From Olsenella sp. (GTDB taxonomy: Bacteria > Actinomycetota > Coriobacteriia > Coriobacteriales > Atopobiaceae): a DNA stretch of 64,000 nucleotides. Location of the stretch: positions 1 to 64,000 of the forward strand of contig JALCMG010000006.1 of NCBI GenBank assembly GCA_022648325.1, written 5' to 3'. The notes under the pieces were generated by a model. It did no database searches, was not told where the DNA came from, and worked only from the letters and a program-made list of their open reading frames with translations. Made by a program: the position numbers and the translations under genes. Of the stretch, positions 52,390 to 60,148 are shown piece by piece (position 1 is the first letter of the stretch; the number at the start of each line of letters is the position of its first letter).

Positions 52390-53751
52390 CTAGCCGATGT
52401 CATCCGGCCAGATCGCGTCGCTGGGCATGGTCTCGTCGCAGCTCGCGATATCGGAGGGGATGGAGTCGTCGCTAGCCAGGAGCTCGCTTATGGTCACAAA
52501 GGTATAACCCTGTGATTTGAGCGTGTCGATAATCTGCGGGAGTGCCTCCACGTCCTGGTCGCGGTTGCCGCCGCCGTCGTGCATGAGGATGATGCTTCCG
52601 GAGTGCACGTTGTCACACGCGTTCGAGACGATCTTTCCCGTCCCGGGCTGCCTCCAGTCCTCGGTGTCGATGTCCCAGCGTACGGCCACGGTTGCCATGC
52701 CCTGCGTGCTGAGCCAGGTTCTCTGCGTGAAGCTGCCGTAGGGAGGACGGAACGCCGTGGTCTTCACGCCCGTCGCGCTCTCTATGGACGAGAAAGACCT
52801 CGTGAGCTGGTCGAGGACCGTCTGGGCGTCGGATGCTCTGAGGTCGGGGTGGTCGTAGGAGTGGCTGCAAATCTGGCAGCCAGCGTCGACGATGGCTTTT
52901 GCGTCATCCGGGTCTGCGTCGACCCTTTGACCAAGGCAGAAGAAGGTTGCCTTGACGCCTTTATCGTTAAGAATCTGCAGGTACTTGCTTGTGTACCCAC
53001 TTGGACCATCATCAAAAGTGAGTGCCACGAGCTTTTGGTCCCCTGCGGGTTGGACGTCCTTGACGGTGATGACGCAGTCCTGACCCTGCTGGTAGGCCGT
53101 ATCGTCGACCTGCTCGCCTGAGTCCTGGCCGGTGCGCACGTCCTTCACCGTTGTGGAACCCCACTGAGAGATGTAGTTGATTGCGCCAACGTTGCCATCC
53201 ATGAGGAGCTTCGGTGGCTGATTCACCGTCTCGGTGGTGTAAGGCTCCATCTTGTCCGCGCCATCGCCCACGCTGATGCGTTCCCCTCCAGCCACCTTGT
53301 AGGAGCTCACCTCGTCATAATCCATGTCCTTGTCGTTCACGGCGACGGAGTAGGGGTAGCCTTCGCCCTCGGCGAGGACGTTTCCCGAGACGCTCACGTA
53401 GTTGCCCGGAGACGTCTCGATTCCCTCGCCGCTTTTAATCTGGTCTATCGTCGTGCCAACGGTCACGGTCTGGAGCGTTCCGTTCACCGTTACCTGGACG
53501 GGACGGAGGTGTGACCACCAGTAATACCCACCGCCCAGTATGGCTGCGAGTACAAGCAACGGTATGAGCGTTCTTACGACAAAGTGCCTGCCATGCCTGC
53601 CGTTCTTGCCTTGGCCGGTGCTTTCAGGCATCGCGTTGGCGTCGCCTGTGGGGATAAAGCCCGCTTCCTTTCCAACGAGCCCAATGTCCTTCTCGTGCTT
53701 GGGATTATAGGCCCCCTTGAAGGGGGTCTTTGCGTCATCTCTGTCAGACAT
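52390..53751 (-). CDS. Membrane-anchored polysaccharide deacetylase (NodB domain)
   Basis: A 453-residue type II membrane protein. Residues 1-58 are cytoplasmic and polar, 59-82 are a membrane helix (TLIPLLVLAAILGGGYYWW), about 85-225 are an extracellular domain of unknown fold, and about 230-425 are a NodB deacetylase. Catalytic motifs are TFDDGPSG (Asp base and metal Asp), HSYDHPDL (metal histidines), RPPYGSF, DTEDWRQPG and ILMHDGG. Such enzymes deacetylate peptidoglycan or other GlcNAc polymers and raise lysozyme resistance. GGAGG precedes the start at 53749-53751. A short Asp/Ser-rich tail ends the protein. Confidence 0.9.
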   Translation of the reverse strand: MSDRDDAKTPFKGAYNPKHEKDIGLVGKEAGFIPTGDANAMPESTGQGKNGRHGRHFVVRTLIPLLVLAAILGGGYYWWSHLRPVQVTVNGTLQTVTVGTTIDQIKSGEGIETSPGNYVSVSGNVLAEGEGYPYSVAVNDKDMDYDEVSSYKVAGGERISVGDGADKMEPYTTETVNQPPKLLMDGNVGAINYISQWGSTTVKDVRTGQDSGEQVDDTAYQQGQDCVITVKDVQPAGDQKLVALTFDDGPSGYTSKYLQILNDKGVKATFFCLGQRVDADPDDAKAIVDAGCQICSHSYDHPDLRASDAQTVLDQLTRSFSSIESATGVKTTAFRPPYGSFTQRTWLSTQGMATVAVRWDIDTEDWRQPGTGKIVSNACDNVHSGSIILMHDGGGNRDQDVEALPQIIDTLKSQGYTFVTISELLASDDSIPSDIASCDETMPSDAIWPDDIG

Positions 53752-53834
53752 GCTACCTCCGGAACTCTTGTCCGCCTCGTGATGTGTTCGCGTTTTGTTG
53801 TGTCGAGGGGCTGGGCCCCATGTCTGCGCGTAGA

Positions 53835-54250
53835 TTAACCATAGCCCACTTTGCTGGAGGGAGCTCTGACCTTTGGGTGTTCTTCATGTCTCTAAACGAC
53901 AGACAACTTATGGACACTTTGTCGGTAATTGCCTCGTCGTATTGGAAGGCTGGGGCTGTTACCAACCCTCCTTACGACAAAAGCGCCCACCAAAACGACT
54001 GGTACCCACCAGCTTCCTGGGAAAACGTTGCTCAAGGTTCCTCCGCTTTGTTTTCGTGTGCATTGTTGGAGGGTGTGTGTAGGTGCGCCAGGAAACTAAC
54101 AACATTACGCCATATGGCACTAATCATTGCGAAGCCTGGTTTCACTGGGGGAGCCCCTCGGATGCCGTCTTTGGCTCCTCGCACTTCTACAATGGCTCCC
54201 TTTTGCACGTAAAAAGCTGCGAACAAGAAGCGCAACGCATCACCTGAGAG
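53835..54250 (+). other. AT-richer decayed islet between deacetylase and fmdB-like gene
   Basis: The interval 53752-54283 has no confident gene. Frames that look protein-like switch repeatedly: MSLNDRQLMDTLSVIASSYW from 53887, and a later one described separately at 54083. GC content is visibly lower than the flanks. It looks like the remains of small transferred genes, similar in character to the islet at 41998-42583. Confidence 0.5.
54083..54247 (+). CDS. Possible 54-residue peptide in the decayed islet
   Basis: GTG at 54083, with GGAGG about ten bases upstream, opens 54 codons ending at TGA 54245. The sequence NNITPYGTNHCEAWFHWGSP then VFGSSHFYNGSLLH is rich in aromatic residues and His, loosely like the C-terminal part of lactococcin-972-type secreted peptides, but a signal peptide is not in the same frame. 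A TAG directly precedes the GTG. It may be only a fragment of a decayed gene. Confidence 0.25.
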   Translation: MRQETNNITPYGTNHCEAWFHWGSPSDAVFGSSHFYNGSLLHVKSCEQEAQRIT

Positions 54251-54283
54251 AATAATTCACCACCAATGAAGGAAATCGTGTGC

Positions 54284-54316
54284 ACAAAAGGCCCCGCCGG
54301 AGTTCGGCGGGGCCTC
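54284..54316 (-). terminator. Terminator of the fmdB-like gene
   Basis: On the minus strand GGCCCCGCCG and CGGCGGGGCC (plus-strand 54290-54299 and 54305-54314) form a perfect ten-pair stem followed by TTTTGTG. Confidence 0.85.
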
Positions 54317-54339
54317 TGAACGCTCCTTGCGGAAGGGAA

Positions 54340-54522
54340 CTACTTGCCCTTCTGGTCGGTGTTGTAGAAGCCAGAGCCCTTGAACACGATTCCCGAGGTC
54401 TCGAACACGCGCTCGGCCTCATGGCCGCACTTGGGGCAATTCACCTTGGGATGGGCACTCATGGGGTGCTCGACCTCGAAGGCGGAACCGCATGAAGGGC
54501 ACTTGTAGTCATAACGAGCCAT
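54340..54522 (-). CDS. FmdB-family zinc-ribbon protein
   Basis: A 60-residue protein with MARYDYKCPSCGSAFEVEHPM and NCPKCGHEAERVFE; four cysteines (two CxxC pairs) make a zinc ribbon of the FmdB/regulatory family. GIVFKGSGFYNTD is the conserved C-terminal tail. Members are proposed small regulators or chaperone-like proteins; no clear function. GGAGG lies upstream of its start and a terminator lies directly downstream, so it is monocistronic. Confidence 0.85.
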   Translation of the reverse strand: MARYDYKCPSCGSAFEVEHPMSAHPKVNCPKCGHEAERVFETSGIVFKGSGFYNTDQKGK

Positions 54523-54708
54523 GTTCTTCTTCCTCCGGAAGCTTGGTGCAGATGCTGTATGGTGTCTCGGGCGGCAGCGATGGCGTCCGGGCCATGGGAT
54601 ACTTTACCCAACCGGGGGGATTGCTGCCAGCTCACGCGTGGCAAGACCAGTGACAACACTTAATCTGCTCGCAACCTCATTGCTCTGCACCGTGGGGGAG
54701 AGGAAACG

Positions 54709-56073
54709 ATGGCTATCAAAGGTGCCATTTTCGACTGTGACGGGACGCTTGTGGACTCCATGCGCATGTGGAGCCACGTGATGATTGAGCTGGCCCGCAC
54801 GCATGGCTGCACGAGCATCGACCAGTCGTTTTTCAATCGCATCGAAAGCGTGACCTTGGGGGAGGGTTGCCAGATCATGCATGATGAGCTGGGCATCGAG
54901 ACCCCCGTAAGCTACCTCTACGAGGAGGTTTGCGCCATCGTCCGCCACCACTACTCGACAGACATTCCAATCATGCCTGGCGCTCGCGAGTTCCTCGAGG
55001 AGTTGGCGGCAGCCGACATCCCCATGGTCATTGCAACATCAACGCCTCTGCGCGAGGTGCGCGTGGCACTCGAGACCCATGGCCTATCTAGCTTCTTCGA
55101 GGACATTGTGACAACGGAGCAGGTGGGAGGACGCGACAAGGAATTCCCCGACGTGTACCTCGAGGCGGTTAGACGACTGGGCACGCCGATAAGCGAGACC
55201 TGGGTCTTCGAGGACGCACCCTTTGGTGTGCGCACTTCCAAACTCGCGGGCTTTAACGTCGTTGGTCTCATGAACGACCATGATGGCCGTGATGAGAGGG
55301 ACGTAAAGCCGTGGTGCGACATCCACGTCCATGGCTTTGCGGAGCTCTCGCTCGCGCTCATCGAGGACTACGCGACGCCAACTATGCAGGCTATCGCGGC
55401 GCCAGGGGCAGAGCCCCTGCACGCACTGGTGGTCGACGGGTCGCCCACGCCCAGCTCGTCGGCACTTGTCGCACGTCTGGCTGCCGAAGCCGATTACATC
55501 GTTGCGGTGGATCGTGGCGCCGAGACGTGCAGGGCTGCCGGTGTAGTGCCGCATGCCTACTGCGGCGACCACGATTCCGTCTCTGAGTCAGACGGAGCGT
55601 GGGCGAGCGAAAATGCTGGTCGCACAATAGCGTTTCCCTCCGAGAAGTACGCGACCGACCTCTCTCTTGCCATAGACTGCGCGCGCCACGAGGCCACTCG
55701 TCAGGGGCGTACGCTGCGCCTGACGGTGACCTGTGCATCCGGCGGCAGGCCGGATCATGCGTTGGGCGTTGTTGGCCTCCTCGCCGGCGCCGCCGATGCG
55801 AGTCCCGTCCTGGTAGAAGATTCGTTTGAGATGCGCGTGATTGCCTCGGAAGGCGCGCGAGAGTGGCAACTCGGCGCGGATGCGCGCGGGCGCACTTTTT
55901 CGGTGGTGGCAGTTGCCCCGGGCACGGTGGTGAGCGAGACGGGCATGAAGTGGTGTCTCGACAAGAGGCCGCTTGGTCTTCTCAACGACCTTGGCATCTC
56001 CAACGTGGTGGAGGGCGATAGAGCCACGGTGTCCGTGAGCTCTGGGTCAGTTGCTGCGTTCCTGCTGCGGTAG
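54709..56073 (+). CDS. HAD phosphatase fused to thiamine pyrophosphokinase
   Basis: A 454-residue two-domain protein. Residues 1-225 are a HAD hydrolase: FDCDGTLVDS with nucleophile Asp9 and Asp11, VIATST as motif II, Lys in RDKEFPDVYLEAV, and FEDAPFGV as motif IV. Residues about 235-454 are thiamine pyrophosphokinase: AVDRGAETC, GDHDS at 286-290, KYATDLSLAI (the TD-x3-A motif) and GGRPDH at 345-350. TPK makes thiamine diphosphate from thiamine and ATP. The HAD part could act as a phosphatase that feeds thiamine (for example from thiamine monophosphate), but that is inference. The ATG at 54709 has GGGGGAGAGGA upstream. Confidence 0.85.
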   Translation: MAIKGAIFDCDGTLVDSMRMWSHVMIELARTHGCTSIDQSFFNRIESVTLGEGCQIMHDELGIETPVSYLYEEVCAIVRHHYSTDIPIMPGAREFLEELAAADIPMVIATSTPLREVRVALETHGLSSFFEDIVTTEQVGGRDKEFPDVYLEAVRRLGTPISETWVFEDAPFGVRTSKLAGFNVVGLMNDHDGRDERDVKPWCDIHVHGFAELSLALIEDYATPTMQAIAAPGAEPLHALVVDGSPTPSSSALVARLAAEADYIVAVDRGAETCRAAGVVPHAYCGDHDSVSESDGAWASENAGRTIAFPSEKYATDLSLAIDCARHEATRQGRTLRLTVTCASGGRPDHALGVVGLLAGAADASPVLVEDSFEMRVIASEGAREWQLGADARGRTFSVVAVAPGTVVSETGMKWCLDKRPLGLLNDLGISNVVEGDRATVSVSSGSVAAFLLR

Positions 56074-56099
56074 GACGTTGCCTCGGTTTAGGGTGCCAG

Positions 56100-56330
56100 C
56101 GCTGCAGGAATGTGCCTTCGGGCGCCAAAATGACGGGTGCTGGAAGGTGCGATATTGCAGCGATTCCGTACGAGACGTGCCTTCCGGCGACAATACGTCG
56201 CCGGAAGCGAGGTTTCGTGCGCACCTGTTGCCAAAATGTGCCCTCCGGCGACAATACGTCGCCGGAGCAGGGGTTTCCGACGGGATTCCGTACGAGACGC
56301 ACCTTCCGGCGTCACCGGGAACCCCCGGCG
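56100..56330. repeat. Cluster of GTCGCCGGA palindromic repeats
   Basis: Hairpin 1 is TTCCGGCGAC-AATAC-GTCGCCGGAA (56182-56206); hairpin 2 is CTCCGGCGAC-AATAC-GTCGCCGGAG (56243-56267); both have ten perfect pairs. ATTCCGTACGAGACG occurs twice, at about 56163 and 56285, each followed by CCTTCCGGCG. Related units, partly degraded, lie at 56112-56135 and about 56301-56327. The interval 56074-56332 contains no gene. A reversed, diverged copy lies at 33687-33711. Confidence 0.85.
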
Positions 56331-56332
56331 CG

Positions 56333-56366
56333 AAAAAAAGAGGGCCGCACCAGTGGTGCGACCCTC
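56333..56366 (-). terminator. Terminator of rpmB
   Basis: On the minus strand GAGGGTCGCACC pairs with GGTGCGGCCCTC around ACT, with one mismatch, followed by seven T residues (plus-strand A-run 56333-56339). Confidence 0.9.
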
Positions 56367-56388
56367 TCTGCGTTCGATGTCCTAAAGC

Positions 56389-56577
56389 TTAGCCGCGGAC
56401 GAGGTTGCCCTTCTTGAGGCACCTGGTGCAGACGTTGAGCTTCTTGCGCTGACCGTCGACAACGACGGAGACGCGCTGGATGTTGGGCTTGAACGTACGG
56501 GCAACTGTGCGGTGGGAGTGGCTGATGGAACGACCGGCAACGGCGTGCTTGCCGCAGATATCACAAACCTTCGACAT
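56389..56577 (-). CDS. rpmB: Ribosomal protein bL28 (zinc-binding type)
   Basis: A 62-residue large-subunit protein beginning SKVCDICGKHAVAGRSISHSH and ending in CTRCLKKGNLVRG. The two CxxC pairs make it the C+ zinc form. GGAGGTCAAGGTC precedes the start at 56575-56577. It has its own promoter and terminator, so it is transcribed alone. Confidence 0.96.
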   Translation of the reverse strand: MSKVCDICGKHAVAGRSISHSHRTVARTFKPNIQRVSVVVDGQRKKLNVCTRCLKKGNLVRG

Positions 56578-56632
56578 GACCTTGACCTCCAAAGTGCGGC
56601 GCTTGCGCGCCCGTTAATCAACAAGCCTTGCA

Positions 56633-56660
56633 AATATACCACTTGGCCGGCATGTCGCAA
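56633..56660 (-). promoter_or_regulatory. Promoter of rpmB
   Basis: On the minus strand TTGCGA (plus-strand 56655-56660), a 16-base spacer and TATATT (plus-strand 56633-56638) lie about 55 bases before the rpmB start. Confidence 0.6.
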
Positions 56661-56764
56661 GTGTTTCACACAACTTCTTGGGATTAGCCTCGGCCAGACC
56701 CTCCATGGTGAGTTGATAATACCGCAGCCCGGCCGCTCTGTGCCCTTCCAAGCAGACCGAGTCC

Positions 56765-57115
56765 CTAGTACACCGGCTTGGGATCGATGAACTTGTCGGG
56801 GTCGGTGTGGGGAGCGAGCACCGAGACCATCTTCACGGGCTTGTCGTAGGGGTTGTTCACGTAGTGGACCTCCCCGGGCTCGATGTGGATGAAGTCGCCA
56901 GGCTCAAGCACGTTGACCTTGCCGTCCACGACGATGTCGACCTTGCCCTCGAGGATGTAGAAGTTCTCCTCCATTACATTATGGTGGTGTGCGTCAAAGT
57001 CCTGCCCGGACTGGAAGGCCACGAGCGCGAAGTTGGCGCGGGGCCCCTTCATGAGGTACTTGGGGCCGGAGTCCCCAAAGCGGTATTCGAACTCGTTCTC
57101 GTTTGTGACAAACAT
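56765..57115 (-). CDS. Small cupin protein of the lsr cluster
   Basis: A 116-residue single-domain cupin. The first metal motif appears as DAHHHNVMEENFYILEG and the second as GDFIHIEPGEVHYVNN, with His and Glu ligands in the normal order. It lies 91 bases after lsrK on the same strand. Cupins can be isomerases, dioxygenases or binding proteins. Since no LsrG or LsrF homologue is in the window, a role in handling phospho-AI-2 is a reasonable but unproven idea. AAGGAGGG precedes the ATG at 57113-57115. Confidence 0.75.
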   Translation of the reverse strand: MFVTNENEFEYRFGDSGPKYLMKGPRANFALVAFQSGQDFDAHHHNVMEENFYILEGKVDIVVDGKVNVLEPGDFIHIEPGEVHYVNNPYDKPVKMVSVLAPHTDPDKFIDPKPVY

Positions 57116-57206
57116 GTTGTTCCCTCCTTTTGTGTACTGAAATGCGTCGGGCGTGGAGCGTGATAGGGACAAGCGCTGAGCGGGCGCGCCGTCCCCGTCC
57201 CTATTC

Positions 57207-58769
57207 CTACTTGATACCTGGGGCGCTCCACATGCTCTTGGTAATACCCTGTTCGCTCAGGTCAAGCTGAGCGGCGTAGACCTTTCGCCAGGTCTCGTAA
57301 AGGCGCTCGTATGCAGCGTGGTTCGCCGCATCGGGCGAGAAGGTCTTCTCGATCTTAACCACGCGGTGCGCACCCTCGGCGACGCTGGGATAGATGCCCA
57401 CACCGTAGCCGGCGAGAATCGCCGCGCCAAGCGCCGTTGCCTCCTTCACGACGGGAACTCGCACGGGCTTGTTGGTGACGTCGCTCACTATCTGCGCCCA
57501 AAGGTCGCTGTACGAGGCCCCGCCAGCAAACACAAGGTCATCGGGCTCGTTGCCCGTGAACTCGCGCACGAGTTCGATGTGACCCTTTACGAGCATCGCC
57601 GTGTTCTCGAGGATTGCGCGGTAGAAGGTGTACTTGTTGTACTTCTCGGGGTCGAGCTCAAAGTTGGTGAACGTGGGAGCGGCGTGCGTCCAGTGGATGT
57701 AGTTCATGATGTCGCTGAAGCAGCACACCATGCCGCCTGCACCCACGGGAACCTCGGCCGCTCGCTCGTCCATGAGGTCGTATGCGCTCACGCCGCGCTC
57801 CGCAGCCAGGCGCTTCTCCTCCTGGCAGAATGCGTCGCGGAACCACCTCATGACCAGGCCAGGCTTGAAGGCGAGCGCCTCGTACTGCCATACACCAGGC
57901 ACGGCGTGGCAGTTCACGCGCACTCGGCAGTTCTCGTCGGTCTTGGGTTCCGCAGTGTTGAACTCATACTGCCAGAAGCTTCCTCCAAAGACACCGGCCT
58001 GCCCGGGAAGGCAGGCGTCAACGCCAATCATGCCGAGCTGGCAGTCGCCGCCGCCCACGACGACGGGCGTGCCCTCGGCAAGTCCGGTGTCGCGCGCGCC
58101 CTGCGCGCTCACGTGGCCAGCGAGAGAGCCGCACTCGAGGACGGGCTTGAAGAGGTCGGTGCGCAGGCCACAACGCTCCGAGATGGAGGGGTCCCAGTCG
58201 CGCCTCTCGAGGCTCATGATTCCCATTGTCGAACCGTTGGAGGGCTCTACCGCCAGAACGCCCGTGAGGTGGTAGATAAGCCAGTCATTGAACATGCCGA
58301 TGATGGCGGCGCGCTCGTATACCTCGGGCATCTTGTTCTTGACCCAGAGGAGCCTGGGGAGCGCCCCCAAGGCGTAGGTCTGTCCGCTCTCGAGGTAGAG
58401 CTCGCGCTCGAGGTCGGGGTCCTTCTCGATGAGCTGCGCCACCTCGTCGTTGCTGCGTGCGTCGACGTTCGCGCACGCCCAGATCTCGTTCCCGTCCGCA
58501 TCGTAGAGGAGGATTCCCTCGCGCATGCAGGTTGTCGAGACCGCCGCGACGTCTGCGGGGTCGATTCCCGTCGAGGCGAGAACCTCGTTCACGCAGCTGC
58601 GGGCGAGGTCCCAGTTGTGCTTCCAGTCAAAGTCCATGCTGCCTGGCCAGCGCGGGTTCTCGCGGTGCGTCCACTCCTTCTGAGCAACGCCCATCTGCGT
58701 GCCGTCTGTGTCGAACAGCACGGCTCGAACGCTGCCGGTTCCCGCATCGATTGCCATCAGATACTTCAT
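57207..58769 (-). CDS. lsrK: Autoinducer-2 kinase LsrK
   Basis: A 520-residue FGGY-family kinase closely resembling E. coli LsrK along its whole length: YLMAIDAGTGSVRAVLFD at the start, MREGILLYD, WACANVDARS, VVVGGGDCQLG, GGSFWQYEFN, MRWFRDAFCQEEK, AAPTFTNFELDPEK, LVFAGGASYSDLWAQI, VVKEATALGAAI, and the ending TKSMWSAPGIK. It phosphorylates imported AI-2 with ATP, which traps it and activates signalling through LsrR. Its ATG overlaps the lsrR stop by four bases, so the two are translated together. Confidence 0.92.
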   Translation of the reverse strand: MKYLMAIDAGTGSVRAVLFDTDGTQMGVAQKEWTHRENPRWPGSMDFDWKHNWDLARSCVNEVLASTGIDPADVAAVSTTCMREGILLYDADGNEIWACANVDARSNDEVAQLIEKDPDLERELYLESGQTYALGALPRLLWVKNKMPEVYERAAIIGMFNDWLIYHLTGVLAVEPSNGSTMGIMSLERRDWDPSISERCGLRTDLFKPVLECGSLAGHVSAQGARDTGLAEGTPVVVGGGDCQLGMIGVDACLPGQAGVFGGSFWQYEFNTAEPKTDENCRVRVNCHAVPGVWQYEALAFKPGLVMRWFRDAFCQEEKRLAAERGVSAYDLMDERAAEVPVGAGGMVCCFSDIMNYIHWTHAAPTFTNFELDPEKYNKYTFYRAILENTAMLVKGHIELVREFTGNEPDDLVFAGGASYSDLWAQIVSDVTNKPVRVPVVKEATALGAAILAGYGVGIYPSVAEGAHRVVKIEKTFSPDAANHAAYERLYETWRKVYAAQLDLSEQGITKSMWSAPGIK

Positions 58770-59707
58770 GGGACCATCTCCTTGAGCCTGTCGTCCTCTT
58801 CGATGACCTTTCTTGCGGTCCTCTCGTCGGTGATGAGCGTGTTCACATAGCCGTGCCTGAGGACCGCCCGTATCGCACGCACTTTCTCGTCCCCGCCGGC
58901 GGCAGCCACCACGTTTCTCATGCGCTCGAGCGACGGGAGGCTCGTTGAGACCAGCCTGGCCTCGATGTCGGTGGGCAGGGGGTTGCCATCGCCGTCAATG
59001 AAGTGACAGAGAATGTCGCCCACGGACCCTCGCATGCGCAGAAGCTCGAAGTCGCTCTTTGTGAGCATGCCGTTCTTGAGAATGGTTGCGTTGTCGGCGA
59101 TTCCGCCGATTCCAACCACGCTCATCGAGGCGAGGTCGACCATCTTCGCGATGTTTGAGACGCTGGGCTCCCTGACCATGGCATCACGCAGCCCCTTGGT
59201 GGAGAGCAGGATGGGGCAGGGGAGAAGGTTGAGCTTTATCGACATGACGCTGGGCGGGATATCTTGCAGGTAGAAGTTCACGCCGCCGGTGAGGCTGATC
59301 ACGCTCAGGTCCCTGCAGGTGCCGCGCGCGAGGCAGCCGAGGACGCGGTTCATCATCGCGCCGTAGCCCATGTTGAGGTACGAGCCGTCCTCGAGATGGG
59401 ATGAGATATACATGGATGTGGCGCGGGCGATCGAGTCCTCGGTGTCCATGCGGTCGCGGGCGGTGGGTACGACGAAGACGTCCTCGAGGCCAAAGCGGTG
59501 AATGAGTTCCTGCTCGATGCCCATGCGTGCGCTGTCGCTCGCCCTGAAGGTGAACTGGATGACACCCTGCTCGCGTGCCTCGTCGAGGAGACGCACCACC
59601 TTTGCACGCGAAAGCCCCAGCATCTCCGCAATGTCGCTCTGCGTGTAGCCAACTATGTAGTAGTACCAAGCGGCCTTCACCGTGAAGATGTTGGTGGACT
59701 CGTCCAT
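58766..59707 (-). CDS. lsrR: LsrR-like SorC/DeoR-family regulator
   Basis: A 313-residue SorC-family regulator. The N-terminal helix-turn-helix is VKAAWYYYIVGYTQSDIAEMLGLSRAKVVRLLDEAREQGVI, and the C-terminal sugar-phosphate-binding domain has NMGYGAMMNRVLGCLARG, SVISLTGGVNFYLQDIP, VGIGGIADNAT and GDGNPLPTDIEARLVS. The E. coli homologue represses lsr genes until phospho-AI-2 binds. The ATG at 59705-59707 is preceded by GAAAGG. It is divergent from lsrACD and sits next to lsrK, the standard arrangement. Confidence 0.9.
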   Translation of the reverse strand: MDESTNIFTVKAAWYYYIVGYTQSDIAEMLGLSRAKVVRLLDEAREQGVIQFTFRASDSARMGIEQELIHRFGLEDVFVVPTARDRMDTEDSIARATSMYISSHLEDGSYLNMGYGAMMNRVLGCLARGTCRDLSVISLTGGVNFYLQDIPPSVMSIKLNLLPCPILLSTKGLRDAMVREPSVSNIAKMVDLASMSVVGIGGIADNATILKNGMLTKSDFELLRMRGSVGDILCHFIDGDGNPLPTDIEARLVSTSLPSLERMRNVVAAAGGDEKVRAIRAVLRHGYVNTLITDERTARKVIEEDDRLKEMVP

Positions 59708-59728
59708 TAGAATGCCTTTCGACGGACA

Positions 59729-59757
59729 AATATCTAAAATATGGACAATTGTAACAA
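59729..59757 (-). promoter_or_regulatory. Probable promoter of lsrR-lsrK
   Basis: On the minus strand TTGTTA (plus-strand 59752-59757), a 17-base spacer and GATATT (plus-strand 59729-59734). The leader before lsrR would be short. GGACAA occurs twice here (59724 and 59743), possible regulator half-sites. Confidence 0.5.
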
Positions 59758-60148
59758 ATAGAGGCAGAGAAACGACTTCAGAAAACACTCTCGCACGGTT
59801 ACGGGAGTATGTCCTCATAATTACGTTCAAGTGCCTGAGGCCATCAGCAAGCGGTTAAAGAACCTGTCATGTTAAGTTTGATATTTTTTCATATAGCCTA
59901 AGAAAGACAAGGTAAATATGGTTGTGGTTACGTTGTTTTGGCCGTGAGGCGAAAGCTAGCTTGCGCAGTTTCCAACCACTTGCGGACGTAATGCGACCGT
60001 ACATCGTCAATTTCGGGCCATCCGTCCAGACACTCACTTTTGCTCTCGGGAAAACCGGTAGAGTGCTCACATGGAGAACAGAAGTCCATTCAATGCATTA
60101 GCTCCATCGATTCCAAGAGAGCACCTCATACGTGAACGGGGGATAGCA
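59758..60148. other. AT-rich divergent regulatory region of the lsr locus
   Basis: About 390 bases without a gene that I can support. It is AT-rich, with a T-run and CATATAG near 59885, which may belong to the lsrA promoter, but no clear pair of hexamers stands out. Confidence 0.45.
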
